The notes under the pieces were generated by a model. The model was not told the origin of the DNA, did no database searches, and saw nothing but the letters and a program-made list of their open reading frames with translations. Position numbers and translations under genes: made by a program. A stretch of DNA of 64,000 nt from Actinomycetospora chiangmaiensis DSM 45062 (GTDB lineage: Bacteria > Actinomycetota > Actinomycetes > Mycobacteriales > Pseudonocardiaceae), in contig NZ_KB903229.1 in assembly GCF_000379625.1 (NCBI RefSeq), forward strand, positions 104,247 through 168,246. Reading direction: 5' to 3'. Of this stretch, positions 7,581-17,000 are shown in pieces; the first letter of the stretch is position 1, and each line of letters begins with the position of its first letter.

Positions 7581-9190
7581 CGGTTCCGATGACACCGACG
7601 CTCGACGGCATGCTCGCCGAGCACGCCGTCGCCCGCTCCGACGCCGCCGCGCTCGTCCTGCCCGCTCCGCTCGGGCGCACCCGCACCGTCACGTTCGGGG
7701 CCCTGCAGCGACGCGTCGCGGACGCGGCGGCCGGGCTGCTCGCCGTCGGGATCGGGCCCGGGACGCGGACGGCGCTGCTCGTGCCCCCGACCGCCGACTT
7801 CTTCGTGCTGGCCTACGCGCTCCTGCGCGTGCGGGCCGTCCCCGTCGTCGTGGACCCCGGGATCGGGCTGACGCGGGTGCGCTCCTGTCTGAACGAGGCC
7901 GCGCCCGAGGCCTTCGTCGGGATCGCGAAGGCGCACCTCGCGCGGCGGGCGCTGCGGTGGTGCCCGTCCGCGCGGATCGCGGTCACCGCGGGTCCGGTGC
8001 CGGTCCCCGGCACGGTCTCCCTCCGTCGGCTCGAGGGCTCCGCCCGACGCCGGGCCCTGCCGCCGCTCCCGCGACCGGACGGCGTGCCCGCGGCGATCCT
8101 GTTCACCAGCGGCAGCACCGGCCCGCCGAAGGGCGTCGAGCACCACGAGGACGGGCTCCTCGCCCAGGCGCACCTCGTCCGCGACCTGTACGGCCTCGGT
8201 CCGGGCGACGTCAGCCTCGCGACCTTCCCGCCGTTCGCGCTGTTCGGGCCGGCCCTCGGCATGACGACGGTGGTGCCGCGGATGGACCCGACGAAGCCCG
8301 CGAGGGTCGTCCCGTCACGGCTCGTCGCGGCCGCGAACCGCACCGGCGCCACGGTCATGTTCGGGTCGCCCGCCGTGCTCGACCGCCTCGGTCGCGGTGC
8401 CCCCGCCGACACGCACCTGCCGACGCTGCGCCAGGTGGTCTCCGCGGGCGCCCCGGTGCCGCGGGACGTCCAGCGCCGCGTGCTCGCGCTGCTCCCGGAC
8501 GGCGCGCAGGTGCACACCCCGTACGGCGCCACCGAGGCGTTGCCGGTGGCCACCATCGGCAGCCACGAGCTGCTCGAGTTGCCCGACGACGGCATCTGCG
8601 TGGGGCGCTCCGTGCCCGGCGTCGACGTCGCCCTGATGCACCCGACCGACGGACCGGTGACGCGGCTCGAGCCGTCGATGCTGGTCGGACACGGTGAGGT
8701 CGGGGAGGTCGTCGTCCGCGGCCGGGTCGTGAGCCCCGCCTACGCCGAGCGCCCCGAGGCCACCGCGGCCGCGAAGCTCTCGTGGGACGGGCGGCTCGCG
8801 CACCGCACCGGCGACCTAGCGTCTCTCGACGACGCCGGGCGGCTCTGGTTCGCCGGGCGGGTCGCGCACGTGGTGCACACCGCCGACGGCCCGCTCTACA
8901 GCGTGCCGTGCGAGGAGGTGTTGAACCGCCATCCGGCGGTGCGGCGCACCGCCCTCGTCGGGACCGGACCCTCGTCGGACCGCACTCCGGTGGCCGTCGT
9001 CGAACTGGTCGACCGGACCCGCTGGTCCGCGGGACTGGTCGAGGAGCTCCGTGCGCTCGCCGCGAGCGACCCGCGGACGAAGCCGATCGAGGTGTTCCTG
9101 CACCACCGGGCGCTGCCGGTGGACCCGCGACACAACTCGAAGATCGACCGGGAGGCGCTGGGCCACTGGGCCGAGGGGGAGCTCACGTGA
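7577..9190 (+). CDS. oleC: OleC, ANL-superfamily beta-lactone synthetase
   Basis: ATP-dependent enzyme of the acyl-CoA synthetase superfamily that closes a 2-alkyl-3-hydroxyacid to a beta-lactone. Motifs: the P-loop-like LFTSGSTGPPKG (A3), TPYGATEALP (A5), the hinge/core TGDLASLDDAGRLWF (A7) and a C-terminal Lys region NSKIDRE (A10). Length 537 residues. GTG 7577 overlaps oleB by 4 bases; an in-frame ATG at 7589 is the alternative. It would act in a complex with OleB and OleD, as known for the family. Confidence 0.92.
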   Translation: MTVPMTPTLDGMLAEHAVARSDAAALVLPAPLGRTRTVTFGALQRRVADAAAGLLAVGIGPGTRTALLVPPTADFFVLAYALLRVRAVPVVVDPGIGLTRVRSCLNEAAPEAFVGIAKAHLARRALRWCPSARIAVTAGPVPVPGTVSLRRLEGSARRRALPPLPRPDGVPAAILFTSGSTGPPKGVEHHEDGLLAQAHLVRDLYGLGPGDVSLATFPPFALFGPALGMTTVVPRMDPTKPARVVPSRLVAAANRTGATVMFGSPAVLDRLGRGAPADTHLPTLRQVVSAGAPVPRDVQRRVLALLPDGAQVHTPYGATEALPVATIGSHELLELPDDGICVGRSVPGVDVALMHPTDGPVTRLEPSMLVGHGEVGEVVVRGRVVSPAYAERPEATAAAKLSWDGRLAHRTGDLASLDDAGRLWFAGRVAHVVHTADGPLYSVPCEEVLNRHPAVRRTALVGTGPSSDRTPVAVVELVDRTRWSAGLVEELRALAASDPRTKPIEVFLHHRALPVDPRHNSKIDREALGHWAEGELT

Positions 9191-10191
9191 GGGCGCTCGT
9201 GACCGGTGGCGGTGGCTTCCTCGGCGGTGCCGTGGTCGACGCGCTGCTCGCCCGGGGCGACGACGTCACGAGCGTCGCCCGCGGGGACTACCCGTCGTTG
9301 CGGGCGCGCGGGGTGACGACGATGCGCGGCGACCTGGCCGACCCCGCCGTCGCCCGGTCCGCCGTCGAGGACGTCGACGTGGTCTTCCACGTCGCCGCCC
9401 GTGCCGGGATCTCGGGGTCGACCGCCTCGTTCCGCCGCAGCAACGTCGACGCGACCCGGACGCTGCTCGACGCCTGCCGGGCGGCCGGCGTGGACCGGTT
9501 CGTCTTCACGAGCACCCCGAGCGTGGTGCACGCCGGGGACGACATCCGCGGCGGCGACGAGTCCCTGCCCTACGCCACGCACTTCGACTCGCCCTACCCG
9601 GAGACGAAGGCCGAGGCGGAACGCCTGGTGCTGGCGGCGGACTCCCCGGCACTGGCGACCGTCGCGCTGCGCCCGCACCTCGTGTGGGGCCCGGGCGACA
9701 CCCAGCTCGTCCCGCGCATCCTCGATCGCGCCCGCTCGGGACGGTTGCGCCTGGTCGGGGACGGTGGGGCGATCATCGACACGACCTACGTCGACGACGC
9801 TGCGCAGGCCCACCTCGACGCCGCCGACCGGCTCGCACCCGGTGCCGCGTGCGCCGGCCGGCCGTACTTCATCACCTCCGGCGATCCCCGTCCCGTGCGC
9901 GAGCTGGTCAACGGGATCGTGACGGCGGGCGGGCTCGAGCCGATCTCGGCGACGGTCCCGTTGCCGGTCGCGGTCGCCGCGGGCGCGGTGGTGGAGACGG
10001 TGTGGAAGGGGTTGGAGCGCATCGTGTCCGTGGGTGATCCGCCCATGACCCGCTTCCTCGCCCGCCAGCTCGCCACGGACCACTGGTTCGACATCTCCGC
10101 CGCCAAGCGGGACCTGGGCTACGCGCCGCAGGTCCCGCTGGACGAGGGGTTCGTGCGATTGGCAGGTGCGCTCCGCGCAGGTGAGCACTAA
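9187..10191 (+). CDS. oleD: OleD, NADPH-dependent 2-alkyl-3-ketoacid reductase
   Basis: Extended short-chain dehydrogenase/NAD-dependent epimerase family member that reduces the OleA product to the 3-hydroxyacid. The N-terminal Rossmann motif TGGGGFLGG, the SxnY-x3-K pair (FTSTPS and YPETK) and a substrate-domain tail are visible. 334 residues. GTG 9187 overlaps oleC by 4 bases. The TAA stop lies inside the left arm of a long stem-loop shared with the convergent esterase gene. Confidence 0.92.
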   Translation: MRALVTGGGGFLGGAVVDALLARGDDVTSVARGDYPSLRARGVTTMRGDLADPAVARSAVEDVDVVFHVAARAGISGSTASFRRSNVDATRTLLDACRAAGVDRFVFTSTPSVVHAGDDIRGGDESLPYATHFDSPYPETKAEAERLVLAADSPALATVALRPHLVWGPGDTQLVPRILDRARSGRLRLVGDGGAIIDTTYVDDAAQAHLDAADRLAPGAACAGRPYFITSGDPRPVRELVNGIVTAGGLEPISATVPLPVAVAAGAVVETVWKGLERIVSVGDPPMTRFLARQLATDHWFDISAAKRDLGYAPQVPLDEGFVRLAGALRAGEH

Positions 10192-10220
10192 GTGGGGCTA
10201 TCGGCCCACTGAGTGCTCAC
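10181..10220. terminator. Bidirectional stem-loop between oleD and the esterase
   Basis: Inverted repeat with 18-base arms (GTGAGCACTAAGTGGGGC and GGCCCACTGAGTGCTCAC), two mismatches and a 4-base loop. The stop codons of both convergent genes lie within it. The GTGAGCACT arm recurs at 34133-34178. Confidence 0.75.
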
Positions 10221-11312
10221 GAGGCCGAAGGCCACCCCCATCGCCTCGCTCGCGTCCGGACCCGCCGGGTCGGTGTACGACCCGCCGGCCCGCCCGCCCG
10301 ACCACGCGTGTCCGCTGCCGTGCACCGTCCAGTGTTCGGCGCGCATCGTCCCGTCGCGGTCGGTCCAGCGTTCGCGGGTCCAGCTCCGGGCACTGCCCCC
10401 GCCGCCGCGCTCCTCGGTGCGGGCGCAGCCCGGGTGGTCGGCGAGCGCGGCCTCGACGGCGCGGGTGCCGTTGACGGCGGCGACGGTCGGGTCGTCGCTG
10501 CCGTGGACGACGACCGTCGGCACGCTCGTCGCGGCGACCCGGTAGGGCGCTCCGCGCATCGCGGCGAAGGCCGACCCGACGTCCCGCGCCGATCCCGCAG
10601 GGAGCCCGGAGTGGATGCCGACCCCGGCGACGAGGTCGGGGTACGCCGCGCCCATCACGGCCGCCATCGCGGCGCCCGCCGAGAAGCCCGCGACGAACAC
10701 CCGCTCCCGGTCCACGCCGTGCGCCTCGGACACCCGCCCGGCGATCGCCGCGATCAGCGCGGCCTCGCCGGAGCGGCCCTGGTGCGCGGGCTCGAACCAG
10801 TTCCAGTAGCCCATCGGGTTCGCCGACCGGGACTGCTCCGGGTAGACCACGACGAAGCCCTCGCGCTCGGCGAGGTCGTCCATCCCGGTGGCCGCCGCGA
10901 ACGTGTCCGCGTCCTGCGTGCCGCCGTGCAGCATCACGAGCAGCGCCGGCTTCTCCGCGAGGTGCGGGGGCACGACGAGGCGGTACGAGCGCGTCCCGCC
11001 CGGAGCCGAGACGGACCCGCGGGAGACCGTTCCCGACGACGGGTCGGGTGCGGTCGGGCGGGAGGCCCCCGCCCAGGTCGGGGTGGGCCGCATCGTGCTG
11101 AACGGCGACCCGAACCGGGCCGCGCCCGGCATCGGGCCGGCCTGGGTGGTGGCGGTGGCGCCCTGCAGGACGGCCACGGCCTCGGTCAGCCGGCCCGCCC
11201 GGGTCAGGCGGGTCGCCTCGGCGACGGCGGACTGGTGCGGGCCACCCGTCGTCGCGCGGGAGCAGCGGTCGACGAGCGCCTCGACGAAGCGGCGGCCTCT
11301 GGGTGCGGTCAT
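10188..11312 (-). CDS. PHB depolymerase-family esterase
   Basis: Alpha/beta-hydrolase of the PHB depolymerase / feruloyl-esterase-like family (LpqC-like). After a long N-terminal tail (about 95 residues, helical and Pro-rich) comes YRLVVPPHL, the oxyanion HGGTQDADTF, nucleophile Ser in AGFSAGAAMA, Asp in VHGSDDPTV and His in GSGHAWSGG. No export signal is evident, so it may be cytosolic. 374 residues. It converges with oleD and shares a stem-loop with it. Substrate could be a short-chain polyester or aromatic ester; not decidable. Confidence 0.85.
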   Translation of the reverse strand: MTAPRGRRFVEALVDRCSRATTGGPHQSAVAEATRLTRAGRLTEAVAVLQGATATTQAGPMPGAARFGSPFSTMRPTPTWAGASRPTAPDPSSGTVSRGSVSAPGGTRSYRLVVPPHLAEKPALLVMLHGGTQDADTFAAATGMDDLAEREGFVVVYPEQSRSANPMGYWNWFEPAHQGRSGEAALIAAIAGRVSEAHGVDRERVFVAGFSAGAAMAAVMGAAYPDLVAGVGIHSGLPAGSARDVGSAFAAMRGAPYRVAATSVPTVVVHGSDDPTVAAVNGTRAVEAALADHPGCARTEERGGGGSARSWTRERWTDRDGTMRAEHWTVHGSGHAWSGGRAGGSYTDPAGPDASEAMGVAFGLVSTQWADSPT

Positions 11313-11369
11313 GCGTCGTCCCCTCGGACGAGTACGTGGCGAGGGGAGGACCCCGACGCCGTCGACGGC

Positions 11370-11762
11370 TCAGACGATCCGCGGACCCAGGGCCGCCTTC
11401 ACGGCCCGGCTCGCGCGGAACGCGCCGAGGACCTCGACCGAGGCGATGGTGGCCACCGCCAGGTCGGGTGTGACGTCCTCGGCGAGGCTCGCCAGCCCCA
11501 GCACCCGGATGTGGATCTGCTCGCCCCGGTCCTGCAGGGCCTGTAGATCGGCACGGGTGAAGTGCTGGGTGCCGAGCACCAACGTGCGGCGGGCCACCGT
11601 GCGGTCGAGGGCCGGGCCGTTCGCGCTCAGCTGGTTGCGGATCGCGGTACGGATGAAGTCGGTGCGGGTCGTGTAGAAGCCCTCCTGCACGAGGAGGTCG
11701 ATGTGCCCGAGATCCACCAACCCGAGGTTGACGGTGATCTTCTCGGTCTTGTCCTCTCCCAC
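11370..11762 (-). CDS. CopG-like (ribbon-helix-helix) regulatory protein
   Basis: 130 residues from GTG 11762. The N-terminal DKTEKITVNLGLVDLGHIDLL followed by YTTRTDFIRTAIRNQL fits a ribbon-helix-helix DNA-binding dimer: a beta strand then two helices. The C-terminal half (VLGTQHFTRADLQALQDRG, IHIRVLGLASLAEDV) is a conserved effector or oligomerisation part seen in actinobacterial proteins annotated as CopG family. No toxin gene is adjacent, so a toxin-antitoxin role is not supported. Upstream frame extends to 11870 but has no ribosome site and low coding character. Confidence 0.75.
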   Translation of the reverse strand: MGEDKTEKITVNLGLVDLGHIDLLVQEGFYTTRTDFIRTAIRNQLSANGPALDRTVARRTLVLGTQHFTRADLQALQDRGEQIHIRVLGLASLAEDVTPDLAVATIASVEVLGAFRASRAVKAALGPRIV

Positions 11763-11834
11763 GACCCACCCTTCGTCATCCGCATGCCATCCACTCGGAT
11801 GGTGCACGGCTGGCGAGACGTTGGCAAGCGACGG

Positions 11835-11886
11835 CGACGATGTGGTGTTCCTGCCACGGGATGACAGCAACGACGCGCTGCTGTCA
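11835..11886. repeat. 52-bp intergenic hairpin repeat, copy A
   Basis: Lies between the SDR stop (11899) and the CopG start. It matches the copy at 12987-13038 over 52 bases with 45 identical. It contains a perfect hairpin TGACAGCA-N9-TGCTGTCA (11862-11886), just after the stop of the minus-strand SDR gene. Confidence 0.75.
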
Positions 11887-11898
11887 GCCGGGCGGGGG

Positions 11899-12744
11899 TC
11901 AGCGGCCGCCGATGACCTTCCCGCCGAAGCGCACGAGCGCGGCCGGGTAGAAGCGCGGCACGAGGCGCACGAAGAGGTCGACCAGCTTCGCGTCGTTACC
12001 GACCAGCACGCGGGGCTTCCCGCTCTCGACGCCGTCGACGATGATCGTCGCGGCCTGGTCGGCCGGCATCTTCAGCAGCTTCTCGTTGTAGGCCTTCACG
12101 CGGGCCTCGTCGGCCGCGGTGGTCTGCCCGGCGGCGGAGCCCCGCTCGAACGCGGCGGTCGCGATGTTGGTCTTCACCCCGCCCGGGTGGACCACGGTCA
12201 CGGCGACCGGCTTGCCCGCCGCGAGCATCTCCGTGCGCAGCGTCTCGGTGAACCCGCGGACGCCGAACTTCGCCGTGCAGTAGGCCGACATCCCGGGCTG
12301 CGCCATGATCCCGTTCAGCGACGACACGTTGATCACGTGCCCGTCGCCCGAGCGCACGATCGCGGGCAGGAACGCCTTGGTCCCGTTGATGACGCCGAAC
12401 AGGTTGATGCCGAGCACGTGGTCGTACTCCGACCACTCGCCGTCGAGCACGGTGCCGGAGGAGGCGACGCCCGCGTTGTTGTAGACCTGGTGCACCACGC
12501 CGTAGTGCTCCTCGACGGCTGCGGCGTAGGCGAGGACGGCCTCGCGGTCGGCGACGTCGAGCCGTGCCGTGTGCACCTCGGCGCCCAGGGCCTTGGCGAG
12601 GTCGGCGGTCTCGGTCAGGCCGGTCTCGTTGACGTCGGAGATCGCGAGCCGTGCGCCCCGGCGGGCGAGTTCGAGCGCGAGCCGGCGCCCGATCCCCGAT
12701 CCGGCCCCGGTCACGACGGTGACCTTGTCCCGCACGCTGCTCAT
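11899..12744 (-). CDS. SDR family oxidoreductase
   Basis: Classical short-chain dehydrogenase: cofactor motif TGAGSGIG (residues 12-19), NNAG at about 90, catalytic Ser in NVSS and Tyr/Lys in YCTAK. The acidic residue after strand 2 (SDVNE) suggests NAD(H). The extended C-terminus (MPADQAATIIVDGVESGKPRVLVGNDAK) is typical of the mycobacterial acyl-chain/ketone SDR group. 281 residues. Two GGTACG-N4-CGTACC palindromes sit 27-70 bases upstream and probably hold a TetR-type repressor. Substrate unknown. Confidence 0.88.
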   Translation of the reverse strand: MSSVRDKVTVVTGAGSGIGRRLALELARRGARLAISDVNETGLTETADLAKALGAEVHTARLDVADREAVLAYAAAVEEHYGVVHQVYNNAGVASSGTVLDGEWSEYDHVLGINLFGVINGTKAFLPAIVRSGDGHVINVSSLNGIMAQPGMSAYCTAKFGVRGFTETLRTEMLAAGKPVAVTVVHPGGVKTNIATAAFERGSAAGQTTAADEARVKAYNEKLLKMPADQAATIIVDGVESGKPRVLVGNDAKLVDLFVRLVPRFYPAALVRFGGKVIGGR

Positions 12745-12770
12745 GGGTGGTGTGCCTCCTCGCGTCGTTC

Positions 12771-12814
12771 GGTACGTCTCCGTACCGCCAGTGTCGACGG
12801 TACGTCAGCGTACC
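12771..12814. promoter_or_regulatory. Tandem palindromic operators upstream of the SDR gene
   Basis: Two perfect-arm palindromes, GGTACG-TCTC-CGTACC (12771-12786) and GGTACG-TCAG-CGTACC (12799-12814), whose starts are 28 bases apart. They lie just upstream of the minus-strand SDR start at 12744. Such GTAC-arm sites are typical of TetR-family repressors; no regulator gene is adjacent. Confidence 0.65.
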
Positions 12815-12910
12815 GCTCGGGCGCAAGACGGTCCGTGCTGAAGGAACGGGACCCTCCAGCGGCACGAACAGGTCGTTCGTTCCGGGGGGCTCGCCGACCA
12901 GAATGATCAA

Positions 12911-12961
12911 CAGTCCCGCAGCGGGCTCAGCACCCGCCCGTCAGCCCGCTGGAGGACTGTC
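12911..12961. terminator. Interrupted stem-loop between two minus-strand genes
   Basis: Arms ACAGTCC-cgc-AGCGGGCT and AGCCCGCT-gga-GGACTGT around a 15-base loop. It follows the YihY gene on the minus strand, after repeat copy B, and may be a second terminator that insulates the SDR operators. Confidence 0.5.
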
Positions 12962-12986
12962 GATCACCAGCGTGGCGACACGCCAC

Positions 12987-13038
12987 GACGATGTGGATTC
13001 CCTGCCACTGGATGACAGCAACGACGCTCCGCTGCCAC
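12987..13038. repeat. 52-bp intergenic hairpin repeat, copy B
   Basis: Second copy of the element at 11835-11886 (45 of 52 bases identical), again directly after the stop of a minus-strand gene (YihY, stop at 13045). The hairpin arms are TGGCAGC and GCTGTCA, weakened by one G-T pair. Confidence 0.75.
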
Positions 13039-13044
13039 CAGAGG

Positions 13045-14049
13045 TCAGGGCCGCTCCTGACCGCGGGGCGGGGTGGCGGTCGGGTCGAAGTCGACGTCGA
13101 TGGTCTGGAACGACTTCAACCGCTCGGCCGCGGCGTAGGAGGCGAAGGCGCGCTCGTCGGCCGGGGTGGTGTCGGTGTCGTCCGGGAACGCGGAGAGCAG
13201 GCTGCGCGGGGACAGCCCGAGCACGCGCACGGTGTTCACCTCCGCGCAGAACAGGGCGACGACGGCGCTGAGGTAGATCCAGGCGAGCAGCCCCAGCACG
13301 ATGCCGAAGACGCCGTAACTCGCGTTCATCCCGCTCAGTTGGTACTGCACGAGGTAGGCCCCGAGCGTCTGCAGGAGGTACCAGGCGACGGCGGCGACGA
13401 TCGCCCCCGGCAGCACCTGACGCGTCGTGAGCGGCCGTGGGGTGAGCAGGCGGAACGCGAGGACCACGAGCAGGGCGTTGACGGCGATCCCGGCCAGGGT
13501 CAGCAGCACCTGCGCGAGGCCCGCGAGCGGGGAGGGCAGCCGGGGGAGCAGCGCGCCCAGGGCGGTGAGTCCGGCGGCGGTGCCGATCGCCAGCGCGAGG
13601 ACGACGACGGCGAGCGCCCCCCGCGCGTACGCCGTGGGCAGGGCCGGCCGCTCGGCCTTGGGCACCACCCACATCCGCGCGAACGCGTTCTGCACGGCCA
13701 CCGTCACGCCGAGGCCGCCGTAGATGCTGACGACGATCCCGACGACGAGCGCCTCCACGCTGCCCTGCAGGGACCGGACGTTCTCGCCGATCTGGTCCCC
13801 GACGACGGGGAAGTTGCGCAGCGCCGAGGTCAGGAGCGCCTGCTGCAGCGCGGGGTCGCCCTGCAGCACGAAGCCGAGCACCGTGAGGGCGAGCAGCAAC
13901 AGCGGGAACAGCGACAGGAAGCCGTAGTAGGTGATGAGCGCGGCGAGGTAGGTCGCCTCGTCGTCGATGAACTTCCACAGCACCGCGATGGGCAGCCCGG
14001 CCCAGCGATGGCGCCGCTGGTACTCGTCCAGCCTCCCGACGACGCCCAC
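13045..14049 (-). CDS. YihY/BrkB family membrane protein (first copy)
   Basis: 334 residues with six hydrophobic segments and the family hallmarks ALITYYGFLSLFPLLL in the first helix and GAYLVQYQLSGMNASYGVFGIVLGLLAWIY in the late helices; C-terminal AEVN motif and an acidic tail. YihY/BrkB proteins are inner-membrane proteins of unknown transport role. GTG 14049 is supported by GGGAGG 5 bases upstream. It starts 12 bases after the indolepyruvate oxidoreductase stop and is probably co-transcribed with it. A second, less similar copy occurs at 20677-21738. Confidence 0.9.
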   Translation of the reverse strand: MGVVGRLDEYQRRHRWAGLPIAVLWKFIDDEATYLAALITYYGFLSLFPLLLLALTVLGFVLQGDPALQQALLTSALRNFPVVGDQIGENVRSLQGSVEALVVGIVVSIYGGLGVTVAVQNAFARMWVVPKAERPALPTAYARGALAVVVLALAIGTAAGLTALGALLPRLPSPLAGLAQVLLTLAGIAVNALLVVLAFRLLTPRPLTTRQVLPGAIVAAVAWYLLQTLGAYLVQYQLSGMNASYGVFGIVLGLLAWIYLSAVVALFCAEVNTVRVLGLSPRSLLSAFPDDTDTTPADERAFASYAAAERLKSFQTIDVDFDPTATPPRGQERP

Positions 14050-14061
14050 GTTGCCTCCCGA

Positions 14062-17000
14062 TCAGCCCAGCAGCTCGTCCCGCCGCGCACGGAAGCGCTC
14101 GACGTTGCGCAGCTTGACCTCCTCGTACCCGCGGACGTCCTCGGCCAGCCCCGCGATCTCCAGCACCCGCTCGACCGGGAGGCCGGGCAGCCGCTCCACG
14201 CCCGCGCGCACCGCCTGCTGGTACTCCCCGACGAGGGCCCGCTCCACCGCGCGCACGTGCGCCAGTCCGAAGACGTCGAGCGGGGTGTGGCGCAGCCGCC
14301 GGGCGGCGCGCAGCCCGCGGAACGCGACCTCGGCGCTCCGACCGCGCAGCCGGATCTTGCGCTGCATCCCGAGGGCGCGCAGCAGCGGCGGGTGCAGCAT
14401 CACCGAGACGTCGGCGTCCACGCCGTACTCGGCCTCGCGGCGGGCGACCTCGACAGGGTCCAGGTGCAGCCGCGCGACCTCGTACTCGTCCTTGTAGGCC
14501 ATCAGTCGGTGCAGGCCGCGGGCGTAGGCGGCGCCGACGCGCGACCCGTCGTCGGGACCCACCGCCTCCGCCGCGAGCGCGGTGACCCGCCGGACCTCCT
14601 CGGCGTAGCGCGCGGCGTAGGCCGCGTCCTGGTAGCCGGTGAGGTCGGCGATCCGCGTCGCGAGCACGTCCTCGAGGCCCTCGACGGACGCGGCCAGGGC
14701 GGCGGCCGCGGGGTCCACCGTCACGACGGCGGGTGCGGCCGGGATCGCGGCCGCGAGGACCGCCGCGTGGTCGATCGCGGCGGCCCGGCCCCACCGGAAC
14801 GCCGCGAGCGAGGTGTCCACGGCCGCGCCGTTGAGCCGGATCGCCGCCTCGATCGCCTCCGCCGACACCGGGACCACACCGTGCTGCCACGCGGCCCCGA
14901 GCAGCAGCACGTTGGTGGGCAGGTGGTCGCCGAACAACGCCTCGGCCAGGCGCTGCGCGTCGACGTGGTGCACCTCGGCGGTGACCGCGGCGAGCTTGTC
15001 CAGGGCGTCGTCGGGGGAGCCGGGGAGCACGACCCGCCCGGTGACCATGGCCGCCGTCGGCGTGAGCGAGGTGTTGACGACGGCGACGGTGTGCCCCGGC
15101 CGCGCGACCCCGAGCGTGGCGGCGTCGGCCGCCCCGAGCAGGTCGAACCCGACGATCACGTCCGCGCTGCCCCGGGACGCGCGCAGCGCACCGGCGACCG
15201 GGTGCTTCGCGATGCGGACGTCGGAGACGACCGGCCCGCCCTTCTGCGCGAGCCCGACCTGCTCCAGTCCGGCGGCGAACGACCCGTCGAGGTGGGCGGC
15301 CATCTGCAGGATCTGCGAGACGGTGACGACGCCCGTGCCGCCGATGCCCGGCATCCGCAGCAGCACCTCGTCGTCGAGCACCCGTTCGACGGGCTCGACG
15401 AGCCGGACCGGCAGCTCGGGGACGGCGCGCGGCGCGCGGGTGCCGGGCTCGACGAGCAGGAACGACGGGCAGTCGCCCTTCAGGCAGGAGTAGTCGGAGT
15501 TGCACGACGCCTGGTGGATGCGGGTCTTGCGGCCGAACTCGGTCTCCACCGGCAGCACCGACAGGCACGTGGACACGTCGCCGCAGTCCCCGCAGCCCTC
15601 GCACACCCGCTCGTTGATCACGACCCGCTCGGTCGCGGCCGGTAGCTCCCCGCGCTTGCGCAGGCGCCGCTCCTCGGTGGCGCACCGGTCGTCGTGGATC
15701 AGCACGGTGACGCCCTCGACCGCGGCCAGCTCCTTCTCGACGGCGGCGAACTCGTCGCGGTGGCGCACGGTCGCGATCGGGTCGAGGTCGCCGCGGCGGT
15801 ACGTCCCCGGCTCGTCGGTGGTGACGACGATGCGGCGCACGCCCTCGATCGCGAGCTCGCGGGTGATGGCGGGGACGTCGAGGCGGCCCTCGGCGCGTTG
15901 CCCGCCGGTCATCGCGACGGCGTCGTTGTAGAGCAGCTTGTAGGTCATCGACACCCCGGCGGCGACGGCCGCGCGAATGGCGAGCGAGCCGGAGTGGTGG
16001 AAGGTGCCGTCGCCGAGGTTCTGCACGAGGTGGCGGTCGTCGGTGAACGGGGCGAGCCCGATCCACTGCGCGCCCTCGCCGCCCATCTGCGTCATGCCGA
16101 CCTGGTGGCCGCGGTGCGCGGGGTCGAGCGCCACCATCGCGTGGCAGCCGATCCCGACGCCGACCAGGGTGTCGTCGTCGGTGCGGGTCGAGGTGTTGTG
16201 CGGGCAGCCGGAGCAGAAGTACGGCGTGCGCGACGGGGTGTCGGCGGTGGTCAGCGGGATGCGGGACGGCCGAGGCGGACGCAGGGCGTCGAGGTGCGCG
16301 CGGGCGGTGGCCGGCAGCTCCGCGCCGACGGCGCTGAGCCGGGCGGCGATCGCGGTCGCGACGTCCTCGGCGGCGAGCTGGGCACGGGCGGAGAGCAGCG
16401 GCCGGTTCCGGTCGTCGAACCGGCCGACCACGCGCGGGGCGGGCACGGTGCCGTACAGCGCCTGCCGGACGTGGCCCTCGAGGAACGGGACCTTGTCCTC
16501 GACGACCAGCACCTCGTCGAGGTCGGACGTCATCGCCGCGAGCGCCTCGTGGTCGACCGGGAACGGCATCGCGAGCCGGACCAGCCGCACGCCGAGCGCG
16601 TCCAGCTCCGGCTCGCCCAGCCCGAGGTCGTCGAGCGCGCGCAGCACCGTCGCGTAGCTCGTCCCCGACGCGACGATCCCGAGCCGCGCTCGCTGCGCGG
16701 TGAACGCGACGCGGTTGAGCCCGGTCTCCCGCGCGTAGGCCTTCGCGAGGTCGAGGCGCCGGGTGAGGATGTCGAACTCGGCGTCGAGCGCGGTCGGTCC
16801 GACCAGCGCCGACGGCGCCGGACGCATTCCCGACGGCGGGTGCGGGATGCCGAGCACATCGGGCGCGAGGGCGCCGAGGTCGACGGTCGCAGAGGCGTCG
16901 GCGACGTCCGCGATGACCTTGAGCCCGGTCCACAGCCCGCTCGCGCGCGACAGCGCGACGGCGTGCAGCCCGAGCTCGACCACCTCGGCGACCGAACCGG

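Noticed and set aside
11370-11762. CopG gene as antitoxin
   Set aside because: No toxin gene is adjacent in either direction and the protein has an extra C-terminal domain.
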